Below are positions 8,001 to 17,430 of a DNA stretch of 48,546 nucleotides, piece by piece. A program made the position numbers and the translations under genes. The DNA lies in the NCBI GenBank assembly GCA_900316235.1, contig ONCC01000015.1, forward strand, positions 1 through 48,546, in the 5' to 3' direction. The notes under the pieces are model-generated. The model searched no databases and was not told the origin of the DNA. It saw nothing but the letters and a program-made list of their open reading frames with translations. This DNA is from an uncultured Bacteroidales bacterium (GTDB lineage Bacteria; Bacteroidota; Bacteroidia; Bacteroidales; P3). Position 1 is the stretch's first letter. The number at the start of each line of letters is the position of its first letter.

Positions 8001-9994
8001 GGATTCTCGTAGGTGAGGTAAAGGATAACCTCGTTCTCAAGTTCCTGGGCAGTGAGTGTGGGAGCATCGGGGCCGTCAAGAACCTTGAAGCAGTTCTCAA
8101 AGAGTCGCTGGCAGACATCGTCAATCTGACGAAGCAACTGGACAGACGACCAGTTATCACCATTGGTAGCCTGGGCGAAGGGGATACCCACCGTAATGTA
8201 GTTCAAAGCTCCGGGCTTAAGGGTGAAAGGACCGGCGGACTGCATGAAACGGCGGTCCATGGCAGAATTACCGGCAGTAATCTCAGTCCAGTCATTGGGG
8301 TTGACAGTCGGGACAACGCCATCGGTACCCCAGTGCCATGGGTCACTGTCATCGGGGAACATAAAGTCGCAGTCGATTTTGGCGGGGTCGATTCCAGAGG
8401 CAATGGCGTTTCCGCCGTATTTCATACGTTGATTGTTCTTCCAGTAACCACGGAGGTAGTTGTAGTAATCGGAAGCTTTGGAAGGCTCACCATTGATAGC
8501 ACCGCTACCATTGTCATAGTACACAAAACGGCGCATACCGAAACGCTCATCGTCAACAATATTGTTACCAAAGTTGACACCATTGATGGCGCAGTTGCCA
8601 ATGACATCACCTTGTTTGAAATACCAGCTCTTATAGTCGAGAGCAAAGAAGTCGTCGGCATGGTAGGAAATGTCGATAGTATCGTAGATGACACGTCCCT
8701 GAGCATCGACAGAGTCGGTACTGGTTCCCTTCTTCTTCATCTTGTAACCTTCAAGGAGCTTGTAAACGGGTTCGCTTGTGGGACGGCTAAGGATATAGTC
8801 AATGTCAATCTTGGGATTGTCCTTGCCATCGGGATCCATGTAGGGGCCCTGGAAGAAGTCAATACCGACTGCCGGGGGAATACCGGAATAACTACCGGAA
8901 CCGGGGCCGTCGCTGCCATCTCCATTGTAGCAGTAACCGAGACCACGACGAACGTCGCAACCCACAAAGTCGTCAAAGGCATATCCCAGGTCGGGATCAA
9001 CCCACTGGCTGAAGTAAGTCTCACGTAATTCGTATGTGGAACGGTTGATAATCTCGTAGGAGTAGAACGTCATGTCGTTGATGCGGTCATTGGTGGAGAA
9101 GGCAAAAGCTTGAGCACGAATCTCAAGACCGATAGGCTGACCTTTGGTCTCGGTATGGGTATTACCCATATCGTTGAAGACCCACCAAATGGTCTGGTCG
9201 CCCTTCAGCACCTGATCGGAAAGGATACCGCCCTTGACATAATTCTTTTCTGTTTCCATAGTAGGCAAAGCAACATTGGCGCGTTCGGGATGCTGTTGCT
9301 TAATGGTACGAGGGCACAACTCATTGTTGAAGTCATACCAAGGATAATCACCATTATGGGGATTGTAGACACCATCGTTATCTGCATCATAGAAAGGAGC
9401 CAGATACGGGGACAAGTCTTCTCCGCCTGCGCCACTGGCCGGCCAGTTGAGGATAACTTCCGTCAAATCCTCGCCAGGATCGGACTTCTGAACCGGGGAG
9501 GCACCAGTATAGTCGAAGTGATCCATGAAGGAGAGAACCTCGGCCTTGGTGATGATGTAGTGTTTGTCATAATAGTTACAAACGGGGAGGTCGGTGGATG
9601 CAGTACCATCGATTTTCAAAGGACCCGGCCAATAATCATCTCCATCCGATCCGAAACGGAGGGCGGCAATACGGAGCTGGTCGTTGACATCGGTACCACC
9701 AATCCACAGAGCTGCGCAGAACAACGGGCAGGTGTTGCTGTTCTTGGGCAAGTGATACTGGGCAACACTACCGTCATACCACATGTTACCATAGCCGTTA
9801 ATCAGGGCACGGACATTGTTGATATTCAGCTCTGCCGTACTCTGGGCGCGCTTACAGGCAGCAGCTTTGGCCTTGACAGCAGCGCTCTTCGTGTTGGCTT
9901 TCTTGCACTCAATGCATTCACGGGCGGAAACCGTCGATGAGAATGTCACCAGTAGCAAGGAGACCAAGACTAATTTGCTATATATATTTTTCAT
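5042..9994 (-). CDS. Giant secreted surface protein with T9SS-like C-terminal domain, 1650 aa
   Basis: A 1650-residue protein with a signal peptide (1 to about 24, ending VSA-REC). The N-terminal part contains NINNVRALINGYGNMWYDG and CPLFCAALWIGG, a pattern I know from very large uncharacterised Bacteroidetes surface proteins. Many Asp/Asn-rich loops (DADNDGVYNPHNGDYP) could bind Ca2+. The last ~100 residues form an Ig-like domain starting NVVPNPYYSYSSYE, with IRIYTVDGTLVR, DWDLHNQSGIPIAGGMYLIHV and a final KWFGTMRPVDLNSFGF. This is the FlgD-like fold typical of T9SS sorting domains, although the tail is longer than in the gingipain type. It lies between the TonB-receptor gene (26 bases upstream) and the PorV-like gene (32 bases downstream). 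No enzymatic motif was found. It is inferred to be a surface-attached partner of the receptor. Confidence 0.8.
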   Translation of the reverse strand: MKNIYSKLVLVSLLLVTFSSTVSARECIECKKANTKSAAVKAKAAACKRAQSTAELNINNVRALINGYGNMWYDGSVAQYHLPKNSNTCPLFCAALWIGGTDVNDQLRIAALRFGSDGDDYWPGPLKIDGTASTDLPVCNYYDKHYIITKAEVLSFMDHFDYTGASPVQKSDPGEDLTEVILNWPASGAGGEDLSPYLAPFYDADNDGVYNPHNGDYPWYDFNNELCPRTIKQQHPERANVALPTMETEKNYVKGGILSDQVLKGDQTIWWVFNDMGNTHTETKGQPIGLEIRAQAFAFSTNDRINDMTFYSYEIINRSTYELRETYFSQWVDPDLGYAFDDFVGCDVRRGLGYCYNGDGSDGPGSGSYSGIPPAVGIDFFQGPYMDPDGKDNPKIDIDYILSRPTSEPVYKLLEGYKMKKKGTSTDSVDAQGRVIYDTIDISYHADDFFALDYKSWYFKQGDVIGNCAINGVNFGNNIVDDERFGMRRFVYYDNGSGAINGEPSKASDYYNYLRGYWKNNQRMKYGGNAIASGIDPAKIDCDFMFPDDSDPWHWGTDGVVPTVNPNDWTEITAGNSAMDRRFMQSAGPFTLKPGALNYITVGIPFAQATNGDNWSSVQLLRQIDDVCQRLFENCFKVLDGPDAPTLTAQELENEVILYLTYENPNSNNYGESYIEPSSSIPSSYTDERGESHAYDIYYRFEGYQIYQLKDANCSIADIDDPTKAALVAQCDIENYYDSLVYAWDKDDNGDSILVGTPNESPSLGIGTLVNYTQDTRTGILTGSVKVTGSNTGIQHVFRITKDQFATGANTNLVNNREYYYVAIAYAHNRYKEYSQTDPSYLDGQKEPYLAGRKNEKGGSITPITVIPHNPVFEDGGKVAQSEFGMCPQIIRLGGYGNGGSVLRLTQPTIDTLLMKAPGSFSVNISSAGVDRSVMTNPCIAANPSYEENYGPVNVRVIDPLKIHEGRFNILFINADKDTSEITNSTRWCIVREGGGHVDSSYVDGHWTYRDTIWSDFEIGRFNEQLFLDMGLAVTLVNPKPIASEIQYVSSTTSRLFLGNTTTKGALLGSSMVFADENKQWLSGVADNDSYFIYNWIRSGAQYAGGTAATFTSTSGKYSVTEPYLDEDYFHSVVKGSGLEARWSEEALDKDQVFESVVYGLWGPYGLTSIQPFHPGFNFTYYMANDDSLANHGVDRNQLERKLMLYSANKALNYSSLNNLPSVQIVFTADTSKWTRCPVIEMCDDFTQSEGNARRFSARRHKSVDKLGNTLSGAATATDLADPNSPAYISEYGMGWFPGYAINTVTGERLNIMFGEDSRYVQHNGADMMWNPDASLTEGTQNYVIGGRHYIYVMNATTQPFRNMRTGALTTTYYTTPSYDAGRWAMQMLSSLDRLMKTQYVLSGNYFLNYGLSDEQDAGSTATQLLVRDSVAMLYASVAWVNMPLVSSHYQFTNPMDIPCDVTVNIDVRTPYGTYMSPNRTTSINAGTIIKNHEMPAYQFVLTAEDAVVENLATRSNARQDFIDSLLGQINVVPNPYYSYSSYETASQLETKVRIINLPTGEENGVKQGCTIRIYTVDGTLVRTLGPTAITRDASIGAENTTVDWDLHNQSGIPIAGGMYLIHVTVPGIGERVIKWFGTMRPVDLNSFGF

Positions 9995-10020
9995 CTTTAT
10001 AATATTTTATCGCGTTAGGG

Positions 10021-13000
10021 TTAGAAGTTATACGAAACAGAAACACGGATAGTACGCGGGCTGGAATAATTCCAGGTGCCATTTTGGTGGGTAATGGTGT
10101 AGATGTCTCTGTAGGCCTGGGGATCCAGGTAAGCATTGATAACCTGCTGCATCTCGGGGTCGGTCAGATAACCGTCGTCCTCGGGGTTACCAGTGACGGA
10201 GAAGACGCCGAGAACATTGCGGATATCAAAGAGGTTGTTGACGGTGATGTCAGCCTTGATGAAGGTCTGGCGCTTGCCGACCTGGATGGGCCACACTTTA
10301 TCGACAACAATATTAAAGTAGAAGCCCCAAGGCAGACGGGCACCGCGGTAGCCACCGACGATAGTAGGCTGCGAGTTGGAGAATGCTCTGGTGTACGGAC
10401 GACCCGACTGGGCAACAGCCATGAAGTTGACACCGAAGTTCTCGAGGAACTTGATTTCTTTCTTGCGCTTCTCACCAGTCTCCTTATCGGTAACGACGCG
10501 GGTGATGACAGGGCCATTATACTGGGCACCGGAACCATAGCGGAAGTCAACATTAGCCTTGAACTCATGGCGACGGTCGTCAGCAATGGGGTTGAGCATC
10601 TTAAGGGTGGTGTAACCTTCCTTGATAAGCTCGGTCATAGTACCAGAGGACAGACCAGTACCTTCAGCATACTGAAGGGTGTAGTTGGCATTAATACGAA
10701 TGTTCTTAGTCTGACGAAGGTCGTAGGCGAGGGTGACACCCTTGATGGTACGGAAGTCCTTGTTGTCGTAACTGTAATAGTTGGGGTTGGGGTCAGCACC
10801 GGCATACTGGACAAGCTGAATCAGGTCGCGGGTCTCCTTGTAGTAGGCCGAGGCACTGATGGCGGAGTTGTCGTTGAGAGCCTGCTGGAAACCGAGTTCA
10901 TAGTTGGTAATGCGCTCAGGTTTCAAGTTGGGGTTGCTGATGCTGCTGATTTTCTTCATGAAGAGGTAGCTGTAGTAGTCGGCCTGCCAACCACCGGAAG
11001 GACGACGGGCAATAATGTCGTAACTGGCCTTGAACTGCGATTTCTCACCAATGGGGAAGGAGAATGCGATACGAGGCATAGCGACAATCTGGGGGGTATA
11101 GCGTTCGAAGGCCTCGGTACCGACCGTATTGTTGGCGATGGCATTGAGACCTCTCTCAGTATAATAAGGTGTGGGTTGACCCGAGTTACCATTGATGGCA
11201 GAGGTGTTAATCTGCTCGACACCGTCGACATTATACCACTTACCGGACGGATCACGGTAACCCTTAATGACAGGCTTACTGGCGCCCTCGGCGTTAGATA
11301 CCTGGTCGACATAGGGAACCCAGTCGTCACCAGCATTGTTGAGGTACTGCCCACCACCACCAATCATGCTGGGGTTGTTGCGAATATCGGCAACGGTGTA
11401 GGACTCATACAGCAGGTAGGGGTCTTTCATCACATACTGGTTACCATTGAAGTAGTCAACACGGACACCAATATTGAAGATAAGATCTTGAAAGTAGAAC
11501 TTGTCCTGGATGTAACCAGCAGCATAAATAGGCGAGAATGCAGGAGCGTAACGATACTTACCGTCGGTAAGGTTAAAGAACTTGTCGAGGCTCCAGTTGG
11601 AACCGCTATATTTCTCACCCGTGTGGTCGTAACCATAATAGGAGACGTAAGCGCCATTGCCTTCGTTGAAGAGCTCATCGACAGAGAACATATTCAAACC
11701 ACCGGCATTGACATAATCCTCAGGCATGTAGCGGTCGACATCAATCCAAGTGTGATCATCAATGGGGCTACCGTCAGAGTTGGTAAAGCCGTTGCTGATA
11801 AGATAATTACGGAAAGATTTGTCGAATTCGGTCTGAGCATCGGAGTTAACCAAGCGATTGTAGTTGACATACAACTGCGAGCCCCGGGTCTCATAAATAG
11901 GATTGTCAAGGTCCAACTGCTGGATATGCTTATTGGCTTCGTCACGCATGAGGGTCCACAGGGAGTAGGCACTGACTCCGTAATAGGAATTCCACATCTG
12001 GTCATACTGGAAACCAATTTCAATTTCATGACCGTAGATATCAGCCGAAGCCTTGGCGGACAAAAACAGGTAATCGTCCTGCGAAAGGGCGAAACTACCG
12101 CTTTGGACACCAACATTGGAAATACGTCCATAGATGCGCGAGGGAGAGTCACCATTAAAGAGGCCTTTATACTGACGGATATAATCAATCATGAACAGGT
12201 TGGGACGAATTTCCTCGAATTCGGAACTGGTGAACAGCTGCTCGTTATAGTTGGCAAGAATAGGATTGTAAATACCGCTACCCGAGACATAGGTCACTTT
12301 GTCACTCCATGCATTCTGAACTTTTGCCCAACGCTGAGTACCATAATAATCAATAAGCTTGTCTTCATAACTACGGGACTTCTCGGTAATAAACTTGCCA
12401 ATGTAACCATATTTGAACACATCGTCGATACTCGAACCAAAATTCTCGTTATAAGACTTCGAAGTCGCGCGGTTGACCATAGCGGTGATGTTGTACATCA
12501 CATTCTTGATGGGGGAAGAAGCCTGAGCCTCATCCTCGTTGGTAACCTGCGGATCTTTGAAGCGCTGGGTGAAGTCGACCGTCAGCACCATGTTCTTCGA
12601 CTCTCCTACACCTGCACCGACAAGAGGCATAGTCAGAGGCGAGATGCCGCCTCCCGGAGAATGTGCCGCGCTGAACTCGCCCGTAACAACGAGACTTGTA
12701 TACTCGGAGAAACGGAAATCGAGGGCGCCCTCCATTGCGATGGAATAGTATTGCAAGTCGGGCACACGGCTGGACGACGTGAAATCATCGGAGGTGAGAC
12801 GGGTAATTTTATGGAAAGAATTACGACGGAGGATAGTCTCAGCCGTATAGTTGGTACCTCCGGTGAGGGGATCGTAGGTTAGAGGATGTTGCTCAATATT
12901 TTCCACGATATCATCGTCAACAATCTGGAACTCATAACCTCTGGCACGATAGTAAGGCCAGTTGCGATAGTTGGCCTGACCAGTGAAGCGGAATCCCACG

Positions 13001-13818
13001 AGGGTACGGTCGCCAGTAACACTGCCGTTCTCATCCTTGATGGGAATCTTATACACAGGACCAGTCAAGTAAACGACCAATGAGTTGAGCAGACGGTAGT
13101 CAAGCCATCCTTCCCAACGGACCAAACCTTGGAAGGTGCTGGTAGGCGGTTTGAGGGTAATAATCTGAGTACCTCCGATAGCCTCACCGATGCTGGCAGG
13201 AGTACCACCAAGGATAACCTGAATTTCGGCGATAGCATCCTTCGGCACATTGATACCCGTACGTTTACGGACACCACCCTGCATGGTCACCATACCAGAT
13301 TCACCACGAGCAGAGCTAGTACCACCGTCGCTATATCCCATACCGCCGACGGCAGCAACGATAGCATCAACAGAGTTACCCGGCATGTGCTGGATATCCT
13401 CTGCACTCATACGCTGACCAGACTCGGGAGAACCCACCTCGATAATAGGCACCTTGTCTGCCTCGATGACAATTTCATCAAGGTTGGTGGCACCAGAGGT
13501 AAGCTGGATGTCAACGACAGTAAAACCGGAAGCCTTCACATTAATGCCGGTACGCTGATAACGATTGTAGCCCACAGAGGACACCTCAATATCATACGTA
13601 CCCACAGCGAGAGGCTTGATGGTGAACACACCATCGAAGTCGGTAGTACCGCCATGCACTTGTTTGCCATCTTGCTTGACGATAACGTTGACAAAGGGCA
13701 GCGGCTCATTTGTCTTTTTGTCTGTAATGGTACCCTTCATTGTGCCTTGAGCGAGGGCAGCCATTTCAGCCATCAGCAAGAGTCCGAATGTCAATAGTAC
13801 TTTTCTAAACATTCTCAT
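10021..13818 (-). CDS. TonB-dependent receptor with carboxypeptidase-regulatory-like domain
   Basis: A 1265-residue protein. The signal peptide covers 1-24 (ending ALAQ). An Ig-like CarboxypepD_reg domain follows (GTITDKKTNEPLPFVNVIV to about residue 110). Next come a plug domain (EIVIEADKVPIIEVG, about 115-260) and a long beta-barrel that ends VSVSYNF, a proper C-terminal barrel signal. Such receptors import bulky ligands through the outer membrane using TonB energy. It is not the SusC type seen with SusD: no susD lies next to it. It is instead paired with the giant T9SS-like protein and a PorV-like barrel. The substrate is unknown. A small membrane protein lies 25 bases upstream on the same strand, so all may be read from the secDF side. 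Confidence 0.92.
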   Translation of the reverse strand: MRMFRKVLLTFGLLLMAEMAALAQGTMKGTITDKKTNEPLPFVNVIVKQDGKQVHGGTTDFDGVFTIKPLAVGTYDIEVSSVGYNRYQRTGINVKASGFTVVDIQLTSGATNLDEIVIEADKVPIIEVGSPESGQRMSAEDIQHMPGNSVDAIVAAVGGMGYSDGGTSSARGESGMVTMQGGVRKRTGINVPKDAIAEIQVILGGTPASIGEAIGGTQIITLKPPTSTFQGLVRWEGWLDYRLLNSLVVYLTGPVYKIPIKDENGSVTGDRTLVGFRFTGQANYRNWPYYRARGYEFQIVDDDIVENIEQHPLTYDPLTGGTNYTAETILRRNSFHKITRLTSDDFTSSSRVPDLQYYSIAMEGALDFRFSEYTSLVVTGEFSAAHSPGGGISPLTMPLVGAGVGESKNMVLTVDFTQRFKDPQVTNEDEAQASSPIKNVMYNITAMVNRATSKSYNENFGSSIDDVFKYGYIGKFITEKSRSYEDKLIDYYGTQRWAKVQNAWSDKVTYVSGSGIYNPILANYNEQLFTSSEFEEIRPNLFMIDYIRQYKGLFNGDSPSRIYGRISNVGVQSGSFALSQDDYLFLSAKASADIYGHEIEIGFQYDQMWNSYYGVSAYSLWTLMRDEANKHIQQLDLDNPIYETRGSQLYVNYNRLVNSDAQTEFDKSFRNYLISNGFTNSDGSPIDDHTWIDVDRYMPEDYVNAGGLNMFSVDELFNEGNGAYVSYYGYDHTGEKYSGSNWSLDKFFNLTDGKYRYAPAFSPIYAAGYIQDKFYFQDLIFNIGVRVDYFNGNQYVMKDPYLLYESYTVADIRNNPSMIGGGGQYLNNAGDDWVPYVDQVSNAEGASKPVIKGYRDPSGKWYNVDGVEQINTSAINGNSGQPTPYYTERGLNAIANNTVGTEAFERYTPQIVAMPRIAFSFPIGEKSQFKASYDIIARRPSGGWQADYYSYLFMKKISSISNPNLKPERITNYELGFQQALNDNSAISASAYYKETRDLIQLVQYAGADPNPNYYSYDNKDFRTIKGVTLAYDLRQTKNIRINANYTLQYAEGTGLSSGTMTELIKEGYTTLKMLNPIADDRRHEFKANVDFRYGSGAQYNGPVITRVVTDKETGEKRKKEIKFLENFGVNFMAVAQSGRPYTRAFSNSQPTIVGGYRGARLPWGFYFNIVVDKVWPIQVGKRQTFIKADITVNNLFDIRNVLGVFSVTGNPEDDGYLTDPEMQQVINAYLDPQAYRDIYTITHQNGTWNYSSPRTIRVSVSYNF

Positions 13819-13843
13819 TGCGTTTACATGTTAAGTTTATATT

Positions 13844-14194
13844 TTATTGATTTATTTCATTGATATAATTATTGGACAATATCATCTGACCTATCATAGC
13901 CTGACGCAAGTCGAACTGAGGACGAGCCGGTTCATCGACAGATGCCACAAAAATCGGCTGAGCTTTCTCCTTAGTTTTCTCATAGACAGGTCTATCAACG
14001 GGTTCAGACTCATAAGTAAAGTAAGGATTTTCCTCAGAGAAATCAGATTCCTCATCTGAGAGAAAAGCATCCTCCTGCTCCTCGTCGGCAGAGTTGTCCA
14101 TAGGGACACTCTGCGCGGCGATAGCTTTGTTGTATTTGGAATACAGTGATACTCCAACAAACAACGCAAGCAGCAGTATGGTGCTAATACTCAT
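13844..14194 (-). CDS. Small single-pass membrane protein with acidic middle, 116 aa
   Basis: A 116-residue protein. Residues 3-19 form one membrane segment (ISTILLLALFVGVSLYS). A strongly acidic stretch follows (DEEQEDAFLSDEESDFSEEN, about 36-55), and the tail is conserved-looking: PQFDLRQAMIGQMILSNNYI. I remember a similar ending (FDLRxAVIYSEIL) in short unannotated Bacteroidetes proteins. It lies between secDF (42 bases) and the TonB receptor (25 bases) on the same strand. The function is unknown; it could be an envelope adaptor linked to secretion. Confidence 0.7.
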   Translation of the reverse strand: MSISTILLLALFVGVSLYSKYNKAIAAQSVPMDNSADEEQEDAFLSDEESDFSEENPYFTYESEPVDRPVYEKTKEKAQPIFVASVDEPARPQFDLRQAMIGQMILSNNYINEINQ

Positions 14195-14236
14195 TATTTT
14201 CTTTACTTATTATATAATATTGTATTCAATAATATA

Positions 14237-17200
14237 TTATTTCTCAGCCACAGCCTTGGTCTTTTCCTTGCCGGAGATCTCATAGACCACAGCGCAAGCG
14301 ATGCACAGGGATGAGAACACACCCACGAGGACACCCACGAGGAGGGCAAAGATGAATCCACGGATAACCTCACCGCCGAAGATAAACATCATCAGCAGGG
14401 TGAAGAAGGTGGTACCGGATGTATTGACTGTACGAGCCAACGTAGAGTTGATAGCATCGTTCATGTGGGTCATGAGGTCGCGCTTCGGATAGAGCTTGCG
14501 ATACTCACGCACACGGTCGAAGATAACCACGGTGGCGTTGATAGAATAACCGATAACCGTCAGCACTGCCGATATAAAGTATTGGTCAACCTCCAGGTTG
14601 AAGGGCAACAGGCCACGGAGCAGGGCAAAGATACCGATAACCAACAAAGCATCGTGGAACAGAGCCGTCACAGAGCCGATACCAAAGCGCCAGCTGCGGA
14701 AACGGAGTCCGATGTACACAAACATTACAAGCAAGCCTCCCAACACAGCCCACCACGAGTGGACCAGGTTGTCGCGTGCCACACCGGCGCCGAACTGGTC
14801 AGACTGGATGATACCCAGCGGGTTGGTCTCCGTCGACTCGAACTCAGCCATGGCAATGGGGGTCTTATAGTATTTGTTGACACCATTGTAGAGTTTCTCC
14901 ACGATTGCGGCCTTCACCTCATCACCATCTTCGTCAATCATATACTTGGTGGTGATCTTCACCTGGTTGCTAGGACCATAGGATTTCACCTCAGGAGCCT
15001 CGTCAAACTGTTTGGCGAGATCACTGCGGACATCAGCGACACTCACGGGCTGGTCAAAACGCACCACATAGGAACGGCCTCCCTGGAAGTCAATACCCAT
15101 GCTCAGTCCACGACCCGCCCAGCTGCCGATGGCAATGGCAATGGCGATACCGGCAATGACATAGAACATCTTACGACGGCCAAGGAAGTCAATGTGAACA
15201 TCGCGCAGGAAGTTCTCCGAGAACGAGAACGAGAAGGTCATCTTGCGTTTGTGGTTGAGAGCCGAGTCAATAAACAAACGGGTGATAAAGATGGAAGTGA
15301 ACAGGGAGGTAACGATACCAATGCAGAGGGTTACTGCAAAGCCCTGAACGGCACCGGAACCAAACATAATCAGCACAATACCGAGCAGGAAGGTGGTCAC
15401 CTGACCATCGATGATAGCGGAGTAAGCGTTCTTGAAACCATTCTCGACAGCATTCGACAGGCTGGAACCTGCACGAAGCTCTTCCTTCACACGCTCATAA
15501 ATGATAACGTTTCCGTCGACGGCCATAGCCATGGTCAGCACAATACCGGCAATACCAGGGAGCGTGAGCACCGCGCCAATGGAAGCGAGGATTCCTATAA
15601 GAAGGAATACATTAATAATAAGTGCGAACACGGAGACCCAACCAGCGCGGTTGTAGAAGAACACCATGTAGATAAGCACGATGACGAAAGCCAGGATAAA
15701 CGACCACAAACCATTGCGGATGGATTCCTGACCGAGCGAAGGTCCGACAACAGCCTCCGACACGATATTGGCCGGAGCAGGAAGTTTACCGCTCTTAAGG
15801 ATATTGGCAAGGTCTTTGGCCTCGTCGAGCGAGAAGTCGCCAGTGATGGAGGAACGGCCACCGGCAATCTCACCGTTGACAGTGGGCGCCGAATAAACCA
15901 GATCATCGAGGACAATGGCAATGCACTTGCCAACATTCTCGCCCGTGATGCGTTTCCATTCGCGAGCGCCAGCGCTGTTCATGGTCATGGAAACCTCGCT
16001 CTTACCATTGGTAGAGAAGTCCTGACGGGCATCCGAGATGCAGCTACCATCAAGCAGGGCAACACCGTCGCGGGTGGTAATCTTGATGGCATAGAGGGTG
16101 TAGATATCACCACCGGTGAAGTGTTCGTCGGCCTTGTTCGACCAAAGGAATTTCACGGTACGGGTGTCGAAAACTTTCTTCTCGGCAGCTTGGGCAAGCA
16201 TGCGGTCAATGGCAGCACGGTCCTTGTCATGAGCCAAACCCACGATGGGGCCGGGAACAGGCTGACCATTGTTATAAGTGTAGGGCATCAACAGATTAAA
16301 GAGGGGATGCTCCTTGCTGAGATTCTCGTTATTGGCATTGGCGCCGGTGTTGACATTGTCGACAGCCAACTGGTCAATCAGATTGGCGGAATCGGCAGTC
16401 TCGGTCTCGGCGACAGAGTCATTCTCAACAGCCTTCTCGCCGGCATTGACAGAGGCGAGGAACTTGTCGATATCATTGAGGAACTGGACAGCATCGGTAT
16501 TGTCATAAGTCTGCCAGAATTCCAACTGGGCGGTACCCTTCAGGAGTTTGCGGACACGCTCGAGTTCCTTGACACCGGGGAGCTCGACAAGGATACGCTC
16601 CGAAGCACTCAGCTTCTGGATGGTGGGCTGAGCCACACCGAACTTGTCAATACGCTTGCTGATAATCTGATAGGTGCGGTCGTAAGCATCGGAAGCCTCT
16701 GCACGCACTGCCTTAATCACATCCTCGTTGTTGTCACCCATCTTGATTTTGTCGCGGAGGTCACCGCTACTGAAGATGGAGGCAAGGGAGACATTAGGAT
16801 CCAGGGCGATAATCTCCTCATAGAACAGGGAAACGAAATCGCGGTTGGTAGTCACTTTCTGTTTGGCCAAAGCATTCTCGACAGCCTTAACGAAAGTGGG
16901 ATCCTCGGCGTTGGTGGTGGCAAGAGCACGCACAACGTCGACGGTGGAGACCTCGAGCATCACATTCATACCGCCCTTCAGGTCAAGACCAAGGTTAATT
17001 TCGCGACCTTGACATTCGCGGTAGGTATAGCCGAGATAAACTTTCTCAGTAGCCATGGAGTCAAGGTAGTGAGCTTCACGGGCATTCATGATAGAATCCG
17101 TAATCATCTGGACTTCCGTCTGATTACTGGTTCTGCCAGCAATCAGTTTCTGTACCTGCTCACTGTTTACGTAGTTTTTTGCATCAGTTTTGGCTTTTCT

Positions 17201-17296
17201 TTGGACAGACGTTGTCACAACTGTAAACGACAATTGGAACAAACAAACCAGCGCAAAAGCCCACGCCAAAAATTTGATAAGTCCTTTATTCTGCAT
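14237..17296 (-). CDS. secDF: Protein translocase subunits SecD and SecF, fused
   Basis: A 1019-residue fusion of SecD and SecF, the usual form in Bacteroidetes. The SecD half has the signature INLGLDLKGGMNVMLEV at about 100-116 after the first membrane segment, a large periplasmic region with a Glu/Asn/Ala-rich linker (about 285-330), and the transmembrane block with AMAVDGNVIIYERVKEE. The SecF half begins near residue 720 with GIDFQGGRSYVVRF and ends with INATVVIFDRVREY and a further helix pair. SecDF uses the proton gradient to help pull preproteins through SecYEG. Here it is upstream of a set of large exported proteins on the same strand. Confidence 0.97.
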   Translation of the reverse strand: MQNKGLIKFLAWAFALVCLFQLSFTVVTTSVQRKAKTDAKNYVNSEQVQKLIAGRTSNQTEVQMITDSIMNAREAHYLDSMATEKVYLGYTYRECQGREINLGLDLKGGMNVMLEVSTVDVVRALATTNAEDPTFVKAVENALAKQKVTTNRDFVSLFYEEIIALDPNVSLASIFSSGDLRDKIKMGDNNEDVIKAVRAEASDAYDRTYQIISKRIDKFGVAQPTIQKLSASERILVELPGVKELERVRKLLKGTAQLEFWQTYDNTDAVQFLNDIDKFLASVNAGEKAVENDSVAETETADSANLIDQLAVDNVNTGANANNENLSKEHPLFNLLMPYTYNNGQPVPGPIVGLAHDKDRAAIDRMLAQAAEKKVFDTRTVKFLWSNKADEHFTGGDIYTLYAIKITTRDGVALLDGSCISDARQDFSTNGKSEVSMTMNSAGAREWKRITGENVGKCIAIVLDDLVYSAPTVNGEIAGGRSSITGDFSLDEAKDLANILKSGKLPAPANIVSEAVVGPSLGQESIRNGLWSFILAFVIVLIYMVFFYNRAGWVSVFALIINVFLLIGILASIGAVLTLPGIAGIVLTMAMAVDGNVIIYERVKEELRAGSSLSNAVENGFKNAYSAIIDGQVTTFLLGIVLIMFGSGAVQGFAVTLCIGIVTSLFTSIFITRLFIDSALNHKRKMTFSFSFSENFLRDVHIDFLGRRKMFYVIAGIAIAIAIGSWAGRGLSMGIDFQGGRSYVVRFDQPVSVADVRSDLAKQFDEAPEVKSYGPSNQVKITTKYMIDEDGDEVKAAIVEKLYNGVNKYYKTPIAMAEFESTETNPLGIIQSDQFGAGVARDNLVHSWWAVLGGLLVMFVYIGLRFRSWRFGIGSVTALFHDALLVIGIFALLRGLLPFNLEVDQYFISAVLTVIGYSINATVVIFDRVREYRKLYPKRDLMTHMNDAINSTLARTVNTSGTTFFTLLMMFIFGGEVIRGFIFALLVGVLVGVFSSLCIACAVVYEISGKEKTKAVAEK

Positions 17297-17343
17297 ACTT
17301 TAGTTAATAATTTTATGTTTTTTTATTATATTCATTGAATGTG

Positions 17344-17374
17344 CAAAAATAATAAAAAATATTGACATAGCAAG
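17344..17374 (-). promoter_or_regulatory. Probable promoter of secDF
   Basis: Minus strand: TATTTTTG (17344-17351) as -7 element, 48 bases before the secDF ATG. At the expected -33 distance lies CTTG (17371-17374) inside TTTTGCTTG, so the -33 element is weak. The divergent radC -7 box TATCTTTG lies close by at 17395-17402. Confidence 0.55.
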
Positions 17375-17394
17375 CAAAATCAAAAAAAAACATG

Positions 17395-17402
17395 TATCTT
17401 TG
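17395..17402 (+). promoter_or_regulatory. Probable -7 element for radC
   Basis: TATCTTTG, a perfect TAnnTTTG match, 28 bases upstream of the radC ATG. No good -33 TTTG is seen at the right distance. Confidence 0.55.
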
Positions 17403-17430
17403 CACCAAAATTCTAGAATAACAGCAAGAT

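Noticed and set aside
10084..12882. Long open frame of ~930 codons on the plus strand
   Set aside because: It lies wholly opposite the TonB-dependent receptor gene, whose product has full domain and signal features. The plus-strand translation is a Val/Gly/Asp-rich shadow without motifs or start signals.
14465..17338. Long open frame of ~957 codons on the plus strand
   Set aside because: Opposite secDF, which is certain. The translation is rich in His, Asp and Gly and has no family features. It is a codon-bias shadow.
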